A stretch of 64,000 bases of DNA from assembly GCF_012641275.1 (NCBI RefSeq), contig NZ_JABAIA010000001.1, positions 1,922,001 through 1,986,000 of the forward strand, in the 5' to 3' direction. Position numbers and translations under genes: made by a program. This stretch comes from Chitinophaga varians. Lineage in GTDB: Bacteria; Bacteroidota; Bacteroidia; Chitinophagales; Chitinophagaceae. Positions 43,913-52,244 of the stretch are shown one piece after another. Each line of letters starts with the position of its first letter. Position 1 is the stretch's first letter. The notes beneath the pieces were generated by a model that saw nothing but the letters and a program-made list of their open reading frames with translations, was not told the origin of the DNA and did not search any database.

Positions 43913-46900
43913 TTATTGGTTGTTTGTCTGACTAACGCCCACCACTACACGTTTCACGATCACTTTTCCATTGTGTACCAGTTTGAGGAAGTACATACCT
44001 GCCGGCAATCCTGTAACGGAGAGCGTCCTCGTATGTGTGCCTTCCTGCAACTGGCCATTTATTGGCATCTGCACCAGTTTACCGCCAAGATCATACACTC
44101 CCAGGGAGGTACGTCCGTCTGACGGCAGCCTGAAGGTGACGGTCACCATGGAACTGGCCGGGTTGGGATAGGTGTTCATCACCGCCAGGCTGGTTTCTTT
44201 AGCGGCCAGGGCGGCACCTGTTTTGAACTTCACTTCCGAATAACTGTTCCAGGCGTTTACATTGTTGCCATGGCCGAGAATTCGTACATGCCTGGCCGTT
44301 ACCGCTGCAAACGTAAAGGACTCGAAGGCGGTGGAAGTGCCACTGCTTTGCAGACCGGTAGCGGCGTTGGTCCAGGTGGTACCGTCAATGCTTACCTGTA
44401 TATCGAACGAAGCGCGGCGGGTATCGCCTTTGTAGAAGGCAATATCTACTCCACTCACGGTGGTGGTGCTGCTACCGAGGCAGAACTGGATCGACTGTTC
44501 GCCGGAAGCTGACCAGCGGGTGTTCAGGTCGTTGTCGATGGCATTGGCCGCCACGTTGCCGTCGTCTGCGCTGGCTTGTGCAGGAACACAAACAGGGCCG
44601 GGGCCGGAGCTGTCGCCGATCACGGAGAGCTGCGGCGGATTGGCAGCGGCCTCTTTGGAATTGAGGAATATACGCGGGTCATGGGCCTGCTGGCTCTTCA
44701 AAACGAAAGCGATTTTTTTCCTGCCGGCTGCCAGTTCACTTTGTACGTAGCTGGTCACGTCCCAGGTATAATACCGCGCACTGTCGTTTGTTAACACGGT
44801 AGATGCCAACAGCGTGCTGCCGGACGCCGGTTTATTCGTCCACGTGATTGTTTTTTCAGACCAGGTGGTGTTGCTCAGCGGATACACGCCTACCGGTACG
44901 CTCATGGCCACGGTGCCGTCTACACGCCCGTACAACCGCAATACCACAGCAGATACGCTGCCGGCCGTATTGGTAAGGTCGAAGGTAAGATAGGCTTCCC
45001 GTGCATTATTGAGCTGTCCTGCCGGTGACACCTTCGTGATGAGGAAGGTGGAATCGGAAATACCCCAGGTAGTGTTGGCGTTGGTGCCATCGCGCACATA
45101 GGCGTCCTGCACAGGTGTCAGCAAAGTAGCTGCCGGAGCGGCTTTGAACACGGCGGTATAGGTCGTGTCATTATCAGTGATGGTGATGTTTTGCACACGG
45201 CTGCCTCCATGCGCCCAATGGTCAAAGATATAGGTGACACCATTGAGCACCTGTGGTGACGGCGCTTCCATAGGCCGTACCATGCCTGATAAAGCAGGGG
45301 TGGTGTACGGGGCGGTAAACGGTATGTCGTTCAGCTTGATTTGCAGGCCCGCGGGCTGCGTTTGCAGGGACAGGTTGGAAGTCACGGGGAACAGTTCCAC
45401 ATAGGTGGTGTCCAGTTCGCCCCGGCTGTCCCTAACGGAGAGGAGTATACGGTACCATATATCTGTTTCCGTGTGGCCTTCGGCCGAGATAACGAACTTG
45501 CCGCTTTTCACGCTGTCGGACACTTGCGGGCCGGGGTGTATGTGGTTAGCATGATGGAAATCCACCCACCAGTGGAAGGCGCTGGCAGGCAGGGTGCCGT
45601 CTTCCGCATCAGTACCCGTACCGGCGAAGCTAACGGTGTCGCCTGCACGGAATTTCGCATTATTCAGCGGCGCGGTGATAGTGGCCACCGGCAGGGTATT
45701 AGGTGCTGTTACCGTCAGTTTGGCGTTGTTGCTGGTAACGCTGCCGGCGCTGTTGGTGATCACTACGCTGTACAGGCCGGTGTCTGCCGGTTGCGCGTTG
45801 GCGATGGCATAAGTGGCCGCCGTAGCGCCGCTGATATTGCTGCCGTTTTTGCGCCATTGATAGGTCGGCGCCGGATTGGCCACGGCTGTCACGCTGAACA
45901 CAGCTGTCTGTCCCTGCGGTACCGTTACCGGTTGCGGCTGTGTGGAGATCACCGGCGCCTGTGTGCCGGTATACACAATTTTATACAACGCGCTGTTATC
46001 GCGGCTCAGATAGTACAGGTTGCCATCGGGGCCTTGTTTCAGGTATACCATGCCGCCACCGAGGCCTGTAGCGAAAGCGGTGCGGGAGGGAGAAGCGGGG
46101 TTGAGATAGTTGATCCAGCCGCCGCAGTAGTCAAGGAAAAAATATTTGCCGTTATAGGTGGCGGGATAGTTACTGATGGCGCCATTAAAAAAGGTACCGC
46201 CGTTGATGGCACATCCCTGGCCGTCTGGCGGTGAACCATCGCGGTTGGTGCTGTAGCGGTAGATGGGGTTGGTAAAGCCGGTGCAACCGCTGGTGCAGTT
46301 ACCTTCCTGCGTAGGCCATCCGAAGTTGCGGCCGCCGGTGGTAGCGTCATTGATTTCTTCCCAGGTAGATTCTCCTACGTCGTTGATGAAGATTTTGCCT
46401 GTCACCGGGTCTATGGCGTTAGTGAAGGGGTTGCGTAACCCGTACGCCCACACGCGGCTGCGCTGCGCGCCGCCGCTGAAAGGGTTGCCTGCGGGTACGG
46501 AGCCGTCGGTATTGATGCGCAGCAGTTTGCCCATATAGCTGTCGAGGTTGCTGGCGTTGTTGCCTACTTTGTTATCCCCAACGGAGACGTACAGTTTGCC
46601 GTCGGTGCCGAAAGACAGGCCGCCGCCGTTGTGATAGATGGCGCTGAGCGTGGGCAGGTCCAGGATAGCAGTTTCAGCGCCTGCCACGTCGCCGGTCATG
46701 GTGAAACGGCTGACGCGGTTGTGCGGCCCCGAGGTGTTTGTGTAATACAGATAGATGTAGTGGTTGGTAGCGAAGGCGGGGTCCACGGCTACGCCGATGA
46801 GGCCACGTTCCCCGCTGCTGTTGACCGACAGTGATATCGCCGGTGTTGACAGCAGGGCGCCGTTTTTCACCACGCGCAGCTGGCCGGTTTCCTGACATAC

Positions 46901-47056
46901 CAGGATGCGGCCGTCGGGCAGGAAAGCCATGGAGGTGGGGCTGCTGATACCGTTAACCACCTGCACCCGCTGGAAATTGGCCGGCAGGGATTGCGACAGG
47001 GCAGTTGTAACGGATAACAGCCATAACAAGAGTATAGCGTATCTTTTTTTCATCAT
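43913..47056 (-). CDS. Secreted PQQ-type sugar dehydrogenase-like multidomain protein (T9SS)
   Basis: A 1047-residue secreted protein. After the signal peptide (MMKKRYAILLLWLLSVTTALSQ) come a glucose/sorbosone dehydrogenase-type six-bladed propeller (about 25-360, NFQRVQVVNGISSPTSMAFLP, AVDPAFATNHYIYLYY, GDNKVGNNASN, AYGLRNPFTNA), an Ig-like domain (about 370-450, PTYQWRKNGSNISGA), a PKD-like segment with HHANHIHPGP (about 455-560), a CBM96-like DNRLRE domain (about 640-800), a discoidin F5/8 type C domain (about 810-945) and a T9SS type A sorting domain (last 85 residues, NTYPNPASSMVTV). It is exported by type IX secretion and probably binds polysaccharide while oxidising sugars with PQQ. 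The longest frame begins 17 codons earlier, outside the leader. Confidence 0.88.
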   Translation of the reverse strand: MMKKRYAILLLWLLSVTTALSQSLPANFQRVQVVNGISSPTSMAFLPDGRILVCQETGQLRVVKNGALLSTPAISLSVNSSGERGLIGVAVDPAFATNHYIYLYYTNTSGPHNRVSRFTMTGDVAGAETAILDLPTLSAIYHNGGGLSFGTDGKLYVSVGDNKVGNNASNLDSYMGKLLRINTDGSVPAGNPFSGGAQRSRVWAYGLRNPFTNAIDPVTGKIFINDVGESTWEEINDATTGGRNFGWPTQEGNCTSGCTGFTNPIYRYSTNRDGSPPDGQGCAINGGTFFNGAISNYPATYNGKYFFLDYCGGWINYLNPASPSRTAFATGLGGGMVYLKQGPDGNLYYLSRDNSALYKIVYTGTQAPVISTQPQPVTVPQGQTAVFSVTAVANPAPTYQWRKNGSNISGATAATYAIANAQPADTGLYSVVITNSAGSVTSNNAKLTVTAPNTLPVATITAPLNNAKFRAGDTVSFAGTGTDAEDGTLPASAFHWWVDFHHANHIHPGPQVSDSVKSGKFVISAEGHTETDIWYRILLSVRDSRGELDTTYVELFPVTSNLSLQTQPAGLQIKLNDIPFTAPYTTPALSGMVRPMEAPSPQVLNGVTYIFDHWAHGGSRVQNITITDNDTTYTAVFKAAPAATLLTPVQDAYVRDGTNANTTWGISDSTFLITKVSPAGQLNNAREAYLTFDLTNTAGSVSAVVLRLYGRVDGTVAMSVPVGVYPLSNTTWSEKTITWTNKPASGSTLLASTVLTNDSARYYTWDVTSYVQSELAAGRKKIAFVLKSQQAHDPRIFLNSKEAAANPPQLSVIGDSSGPGPVCVPAQASADDGNVAANAIDNDLNTRWSASGEQSIQFCLGSSTTTVSGVDIAFYKGDTRRASFDIQVSIDGTTWTNAATGLQSSGTSTAFESFTFAAVTARHVRILGHGNNVNAWNSYSEVKFKTGAALAAKETSLAVMNTYPNPASSMVTVTFRLPSDGRTSLGVYDLGGKLVQMPINGQLQEGTHTRTLSVTGLPAGMYFLKLVHNGKVIVKRVVVGVSQTNNQ

Positions 47057-47373
47057 CAAAAAACTTTTAAGGTGGATAATGAGGGTGATAAATACATAGG
47101 TTGCCAATTAGCGTATATCCGTAACAGTTATACACTTCAGCATAATTTCCCTGGAACAGGCGGGCGTGGTCCTGCTCATGTTGAAAATGGCATTAAGAGG
47201 ATGTCATAAAGCGGCGTTTTTTAACAATCAATAAAAGGGTACGGTGGAAACGGGTTTTCAACAACACTTGGCTACAGGTAGTTTCCGGGATTTTGTCAGG
47301 TACGAGGCTACAAATGGTCTATGGTTTCCAAAGTGAATTTTGGCGTTTCAGATCCTGGCTGTGGTTCTAAATT

Positions 47374-47389
47374 ATGCAAACGATTGCAA
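47374..47389. promoter_or_regulatory. LacI-family-type operator, site 1
   Basis: ATGCAAACGATTGCAA has the LacI/GalR operator form with a central CG and near-perfect TGCAAaC/GaTTGCA symmetry. It lies 318 bp upstream of the secreted dehydrogenase start. The same 16 bp recur as site 2. Confidence 0.6.
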
Positions 47390-47638
47390 ATTTCAAAATA
47401 GTTTTTTGCGAAAGAAGAAATGACTATCTAAACATCTTACGTCTCCGTTGTGCTTAAGGAACGCTCATCTATATTTAAAAAGTTCAGAAACACTTCCTGA
47501 TCCTATTCTTTCCCAGCTCTCCCCACATTGCGAAAAAAACATGACAAAAAGTGAAAATCAGCTTACTAGCCGGCTGATTTATTTCCGATCTTTAGAACAT
47601 CAAAATTTAAGTGTAAAACAAACACTATAAAATAGACA

Positions 47639-47660
47639 AAGCGCTTCGCGCTTATTTTTT
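47639..47660 (+). terminator. Small intrinsic terminator upstream of the fucosidase operon
   Basis: AAGCGC-TTC-GCGCTT stem of 6 bp then A and six T. It lies 10 bp before operator site 2 and would stop transcripts that begin in the left part of the gap. On the minus strand the T tail is interrupted (TTTGTCTATTTTA), so plus is favoured. Confidence 0.6.
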
Positions 47661-47669
47661 GCCAAGAGT

Positions 47670-47685
47670 ATGCAAACGATTGCAA
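47670..47685. promoter_or_regulatory. LacI-family-type operator, site 2
   Basis: Identical to site 1 over 16 bp (ATGCAAACGATTGCAA) and 134 bp upstream of the fucosidase ATG, 296 bp from site 1. No LacI-family gene is present in the window, so the regulator must be encoded elsewhere. Confidence 0.65.
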
Positions 47686-47818
47686 TAAAAACGGGAAAAG
47701 GGATGCTATAAGCCAGGCGACAATTCATTTGCACATCAACCATTATTCATTTAATACCAACGGCAGGCCATTCACCAAAATCGATATTTTCACCACCTAT
47801 AATAACTAACAACACGTA

Positions 47819-49189
47819 ATGAAAAAACTATTCCTCTTCTTGCTTGCGTGCTGCTGCGCTGCGCAATCCATCTTCGCACAAACCGCTCATGATGAGCATA
47901 TGAAATGGTGGCGGGAAGCCCGTTTCGGTATGTTCATCCACTGGGGCGTATATGCCCGGCTGGCCGGTAACTGGCAGGGCCATCAGATAGGCCGCGGCGG
48001 CGAATGGATCATGAACCGCGGTAAAATATCGGTGGCCGACTATCAACAGGTGGCCAAATCCTTCAACCCGGTAAAATATGATGCAGACGCCTGGGTGAAA
48101 GCAGCGAAAGACGCAGGCATGAAATATATCGTCATCACAGCGAAACACCACGACGGCTTCGCGATGTTCAAATCAGCTGCCAGCAAATGGAACATCGTTG
48201 ATGCCACCCCCTACGGCAAAGATGTGCTCCATCCGCTGGCTGCGGCCTGTAAAAAATATGGCCTTAAACTGGGCTTCTATTACTCCCAGGCACAGGACTG
48301 GAACAACCCCGGCGGCGCCGCTGCCCGCAAAGCCACTTCCGAAGGCTGGGCCAACCCTGACTCCGCTAAAATTGACGCCTATACACAAGCTAACACCGGC
48401 CACTGGGACCCGGCCCAAACCAGCGCCACCATGGGCGAATACATCGACAAGGTTGCGGTGCCACAGGTGAAAGAACTGCTCTCTAATTACGGCGACGTGG
48501 CAGTGTTATGGTGGGACACACCGACCAACATGACCGACGAATACGCGAAGAAATTACAGGCGGTATTGTCTCTTCAACCTAATATCATCACCAACGACAG
48601 GCTCAAAAGACCCAACTTCCCCGGCGATTATAAAACACCGGAACAGAAAATTCCCACACAGGCTGAACTGGATGGCCGCGACTGGGAAACCTGTATGACC
48701 ATGAACGGCACCTGGGGATATAAAAGCTATGACAACAAATGGAAAAGCACGGAAACACTGATCAGAAACCTGGTAGACATCGCCTCTAAAAACGGTAACT
48801 ACCTCCTGAATGTAGGTCCGGACGAACTGGGACAATTCCCGCAAGCCAGTATCGACGGACTAAAAGGCATCGGCCAGTGGATGAAAGTAAACGGTGAAGC
48901 TATCTATGCCACCAACGGCAGCCCTTTGAACGCACTGCCCTGGGGACGCTGCACAAAAAAAGTAAAAGACGGCAACACCACCCTCTATCTCCACGTATTC
49001 AACTGGCCGGCTGATGGTAAACTGGTAGTGCCCGGACTGAAAAATAAAGTCAACAGCGCCCGACTGCTGGCCGGCGGTAAAAAACTCAATGCCACCACCA
49101 CGGATGAAGGACTCGTCATCAGCGTGCCCGCCCAGGCCCCCGATGCTATCGCTACTGTCATCAAAGTAGAAACAACCGGAACATTATAA
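47819..49189 (+). CDS. Alpha-L-fucosidase, GH29
   Basis: A 456-residue exported glycoside hydrolase. Signal peptide MKKLFLFLLACCCAAQSIFAQ, then the GH29 barrel: EARFGMFIHWGVYARLAGNW, AKHHDGFAMFKS, a DVAVLWWDTP strand that places the catalytic nucleophile at Asp 233, and NGNYLLNVGPDELGQFP; a C-terminal beta-domain follows from about residue 370. It should release alpha-linked L-fucose (retaining) in the periplasm. First gene of an operon with a GH28/DUF4955 enzyme and a SusC/SusD pair, and near two LacI-type operators. Confidence 0.92.
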   Translation: MKKLFLFLLACCCAAQSIFAQTAHDEHMKWWREARFGMFIHWGVYARLAGNWQGHQIGRGGEWIMNRGKISVADYQQVAKSFNPVKYDADAWVKAAKDAGMKYIVITAKHHDGFAMFKSAASKWNIVDATPYGKDVLHPLAAACKKYGLKLGFYYSQAQDWNNPGGAAARKATSEGWANPDSAKIDAYTQANTGHWDPAQTSATMGEYIDKVAVPQVKELLSNYGDVAVLWWDTPTNMTDEYAKKLQAVLSLQPNIITNDRLKRPNFPGDYKTPEQKIPTQAELDGRDWETCMTMNGTWGYKSYDNKWKSTETLIRNLVDIASKNGNYLLNVGPDELGQFPQASIDGLKGIGQWMKVNGEAIYATNGSPLNALPWGRCTKKVKDGNTTLYLHVFNWPADGKLVVPGLKNKVNSARLLAGGKKLNATTTDEGLVISVPAQAPDAIATVIKVETTGTL

Positions 49190-49248
49190 AAAACTGGTGG
49201 CAACTGATGAGATTCGGTTGCCACCCGTCTCTCTATTTCCACAGCGTT

Positions 49249-52209
49249 ATGAAATACTTCCTGTCACTTCAGCTCTTCTGTTGGCTGTCGATAGCTTCCA
49301 TGGGCGTGCCCATGGACAAAAATACCGTTGTCGATATCACACGCTACGGCGCTGTGGGCGATGGCAAAACACTGAATACCGCAGCCATACAACAGGCCAT
49401 CGACGCCTGCGCCGCCAAAGGCGGTGGCAGGGTACGCGTGCCCGCCGGTACCTGGCTTACCGGTACCCTGCTGCTCAAAAACAACGTGCTGCTCTTGGTG
49501 GAAGAAAATGCCACCCTGCTCGGCAGTCCGGATATCAAAGACTATCAGATCGTAGACGGCTTTAAAGACGGTCTCGGTCAACAAATGGGTTATGCCCTCA
49601 TCGGAGCGGTAGATGTCAACAATACAGGCATTACAGGCAAAGGCACCATCGATGGACAGGGTAAGCTGGTAAGGGCCTCCGGCGGCCATGACAGACGGCC
49701 CTTCCTGGTACGTTTTGTCCGTTGCCGTCAGGTCAATGTGTCCGATATTCACCTCCAGGGCCCCACCGCCTGGACCATGCATTTCTTCCATTGTACGAAT
49801 ATATTAACGGAGAAAGTGACCATCAGAAGCCGCGGACTGGGCAATAATGACGGCATCGATATTGACTGCTGCGAGAAAGTCGTGATCCGCGATTGTGACA
49901 TTGACAGCGGTGACGACGCCATCTGCTTTAAAACCACCAGTCCCTATCCCTGCCGCGATGTCACTGTCAGCAACATCAAAATCAACACCGGCGAAGGCGC
50001 CATTAAATTCGGTACAGAATCGGCGGGTAACTTCGAAAACATACAGATCAGCCATATCGATGTGGCATTTGCCCGTGAAGGAGGTATCAAACTGTTTTCC
50101 GTAGATGGTTCCCAGCTACGCAATATCAACATCAGCGATGTGAAAATGGACAAAGTGAATATGCCTGTCATCATCCGCCTGGGTTCCCGGTTGAAGACTT
50201 TCCGCGAAGGTGATGCGCAACAGGAAGTCGGCAGTATCAGCCATATCAGCATCAAAAACGTGACCGTTAAACACGGCACCTGGACCGGCATGCTCATCAG
50301 CGGTATTCCCGGACATTACATCGATGGCATCACGCTCGACAATATCCACATCAATGTTCCCGGCGAAGGCACCGCCGCAGATGCCCGGGTAAAACTGGAA
50401 GAAAGGGAACGCGATTATCCCGAAATAAAAATGTTCGGTAAACAGATCCCGGCATATGCCCTGTATATCCGTCACGCTAAAAATATTCGTTTCCATAATA
50501 TCACCTATACCTGCGATCAGCCCGAAGCGCGGCCAGCGGTGATTGCCAGCGATATTGAACAGGTGCAGCTCCTCAACTGGACACTGCCTGGCAATACCGG
50601 CAAAGAACCGCTGGTGCGCATCGCGGACTCCAAAACCGTGGAACTGAAAGCGGTCAAACACCCGGAAAACGGCCAGCTACTGCAACTGGAAGGCGTTGCC
50701 CGTGATATTACGGTGGATGGCACCGTCGCTGCAGCCCCTCCCATCGCGCCCCTGTGGAAAGAATTTGTGGCCGCCCGGAAAAATAATACGGTACCGACTT
50801 TACCAGATTTTTCCTACGCCGGCTATCATTTTTCTGAGAGCCCTTTACCGGAACTGACCGGCAAGAAGAAATTTGACGTGACCCAATTTGGCGCGGTCCC
50901 CAATGATGACCAGTACGATGATGATGCCATACAACGCGCTGTAGACGCAGCGGCAGCCAATCCCGGCGGTGGCATTGTCTTTTTCCCGAAAGGTAAATTC
51001 CTGCTGGCACCTGATGAAGACAATAAAAAACAAATCCTCATTACCAGCAGCAACATCATTCTGCAAGGCAGCGGCAGCCAGGAAGGCGGTACGGAAATCT
51101 ACCAGGACAAAAAAAGAATCAACGACCGGCAGTTTCTTTTCCGACCGGCAGCAAACCGCCAGCAACGACTGACCACCATCACGGCCAACGCTTCCCGCGA
51201 AACCTTCGCAGTACAAGTCGCCGATGCTTCACAGCTACAACCCGGACAAGACGTTATCATCAAACATCGCAGTGAAGCCTATACGAAATGGTACTTCGAC
51301 CCGCTACCGCTTAAAGCCCAATGGACACGTCTCTTTGGCGACGATGGCGGTATGCAGGTACAGGAAATACATACCATCGAAAAAATAAACGGCAATACCA
51401 TCACTTTCAAAAATCCGCTGCACCTGGACATCCACCTCATTGACGGCAAACCGTTTGAACTGGTGGCGTACAACAGCATCGAAGAATGTGGTATCACCGG
51501 CATCCGTTTTTCCAGTAACTGGAAAAGTTACCCGGAAGATTTTGTGCATCACAAAAACGAGATCCACGATTACGCCTGGGAAGCGATAGGCATGGAATAC
51601 GTAAAAAACAGCTGGATACGCGACTGCGTATTCCAGGACTGGAATGAAGGTGTCAACATCCGCGCAGGATACCAGGTGACCGTGCAAAACGTAACGTTCA
51701 TTGGGAAAAAGGGCCATGCCTCAGTACATGCACGTACGGGTTACGGTGTGCTGATCAAACAATGTTATTTCAACGGCGCACAGCATCATGGTCCCGGTAC
51801 CGGCTACAGCGCCGCCGGCACGGTCATCACACAGTGCGCACTGGGCACCGACCAGAATTTCGACAGCCACTCCGGACAGCCCTATGCTACGCTGTTCGAT
51901 GATATCCGCGGCGGCGTGTTTTATAACCTCGGCGGACCAGAGCCCGGTCATCCTCATCATGGCAAACAACTGGTGCTATGGAACTTCCGCCATAGCTCCG
52001 CCAAAGACCAGCATTACAATTTCTGGGACATGGAACGCCGCCGGAACTATACCATCGCAGCACCAATACTGGAAGGCTTTCAGGCCGATTCCAAAGTAAC
52101 CGTGGATAATGCAGGCATCAATGAACTGCCCGGACAGTCAGTCGCCCCTGCATCCCTTTTTGAAGCCCAACTGGCATTAAGACTTTATGGCAAGGACATT
52201 ACCAACTAA
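49249..52209 (+). CDS. GH28 polygalacturonase-like and DUF4955 double beta-helix enzyme
   Basis: A 986-residue exported protein with two right-handed beta-helix domains. After a signal peptide (1-about 20) the first domain (about 22-490) is GH28-like: DITRYGAVGDGKTLNTAAIQQAIDAC, GITGKGTIDGQGK and the acidic cluster NDGIDID (about 201) and DSGDDAICFK (Asp 222/223), so catalytic Asp residues are kept. The second domain (about 525-986) starts with FDVTQFGAVPNDDQYDDDAIQRAV and continues as DUF4955, with EAIGMEYVKNSWIRDCVFQDWNEG and PHHGKQLVLWN. An in-frame ATG 14 codons upstream is not used, as it precedes the signal peptide. It probably cuts galacturonan- or rhamnose-containing pectic chains. 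The role of the second domain is unknown. Confidence 0.88.
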   Translation: MKYFLSLQLFCWLSIASMGVPMDKNTVVDITRYGAVGDGKTLNTAAIQQAIDACAAKGGGRVRVPAGTWLTGTLLLKNNVLLLVEENATLLGSPDIKDYQIVDGFKDGLGQQMGYALIGAVDVNNTGITGKGTIDGQGKLVRASGGHDRRPFLVRFVRCRQVNVSDIHLQGPTAWTMHFFHCTNILTEKVTIRSRGLGNNDGIDIDCCEKVVIRDCDIDSGDDAICFKTTSPYPCRDVTVSNIKINTGEGAIKFGTESAGNFENIQISHIDVAFAREGGIKLFSVDGSQLRNINISDVKMDKVNMPVIIRLGSRLKTFREGDAQQEVGSISHISIKNVTVKHGTWTGMLISGIPGHYIDGITLDNIHINVPGEGTAADARVKLEERERDYPEIKMFGKQIPAYALYIRHAKNIRFHNITYTCDQPEARPAVIASDIEQVQLLNWTLPGNTGKEPLVRIADSKTVELKAVKHPENGQLLQLEGVARDITVDGTVAAAPPIAPLWKEFVAARKNNTVPTLPDFSYAGYHFSESPLPELTGKKKFDVTQFGAVPNDDQYDDDAIQRAVDAAAANPGGGIVFFPKGKFLLAPDEDNKKQILITSSNIILQGSGSQEGGTEIYQDKKRINDRQFLFRPAANRQQRLTTITANASRETFAVQVADASQLQPGQDVIIKHRSEAYTKWYFDPLPLKAQWTRLFGDDGGMQVQEIHTIEKINGNTITFKNPLHLDIHLIDGKPFELVAYNSIEECGITGIRFSSNWKSYPEDFVHHKNEIHDYAWEAIGMEYVKNSWIRDCVFQDWNEGVNIRAGYQVTVQNVTFIGKKGHASVHARTGYGVLIKQCYFNGAQHHGPGTGYSAAGTVITQCALGTDQNFDSHSGQPYATLFDDIRGGVFYNLGGPEPGHPHHGKQLVLWNFRHSSAKDQHYNFWDMERRRNYTIAAPILEGFQADSKVTVDNAGINELPGQSVAPASLFEAQLALRLYGKDITN

Positions 52210-52244
52210 CCTATAATCCATTTTATCAACAAAAACTAAGCGTT

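Larger units (their letters stand above)
47057..47818. other. Non-coding divergent control region
   Basis: 762 bp without a convincing gene between the dehydrogenase-like gene and the fucosidase operon. It holds two identical LacI-type palindromes, an 8-bp hairpin AAATCAGC/GCTGATTT (47555-47562 with 47573-47580) and a terminator at 47639-47660. A 60-codon open frame at 47448-47630 has no coding character. Confidence 0.6.

Noticed and set aside
45341..46234. 297-codon plus-strand frame inside the secreted dehydrogenase gene
   Set aside because: Low-complexity Arg/Gly/Ala-rich translation, antisense to clear propeller and Ig domains.
47448..47630. 60-codon plus-strand frame in the control region of the fucosidase operon
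   Set aside because: No coding character; the stretch is better explained as leader or non-coding RNA before a terminator.
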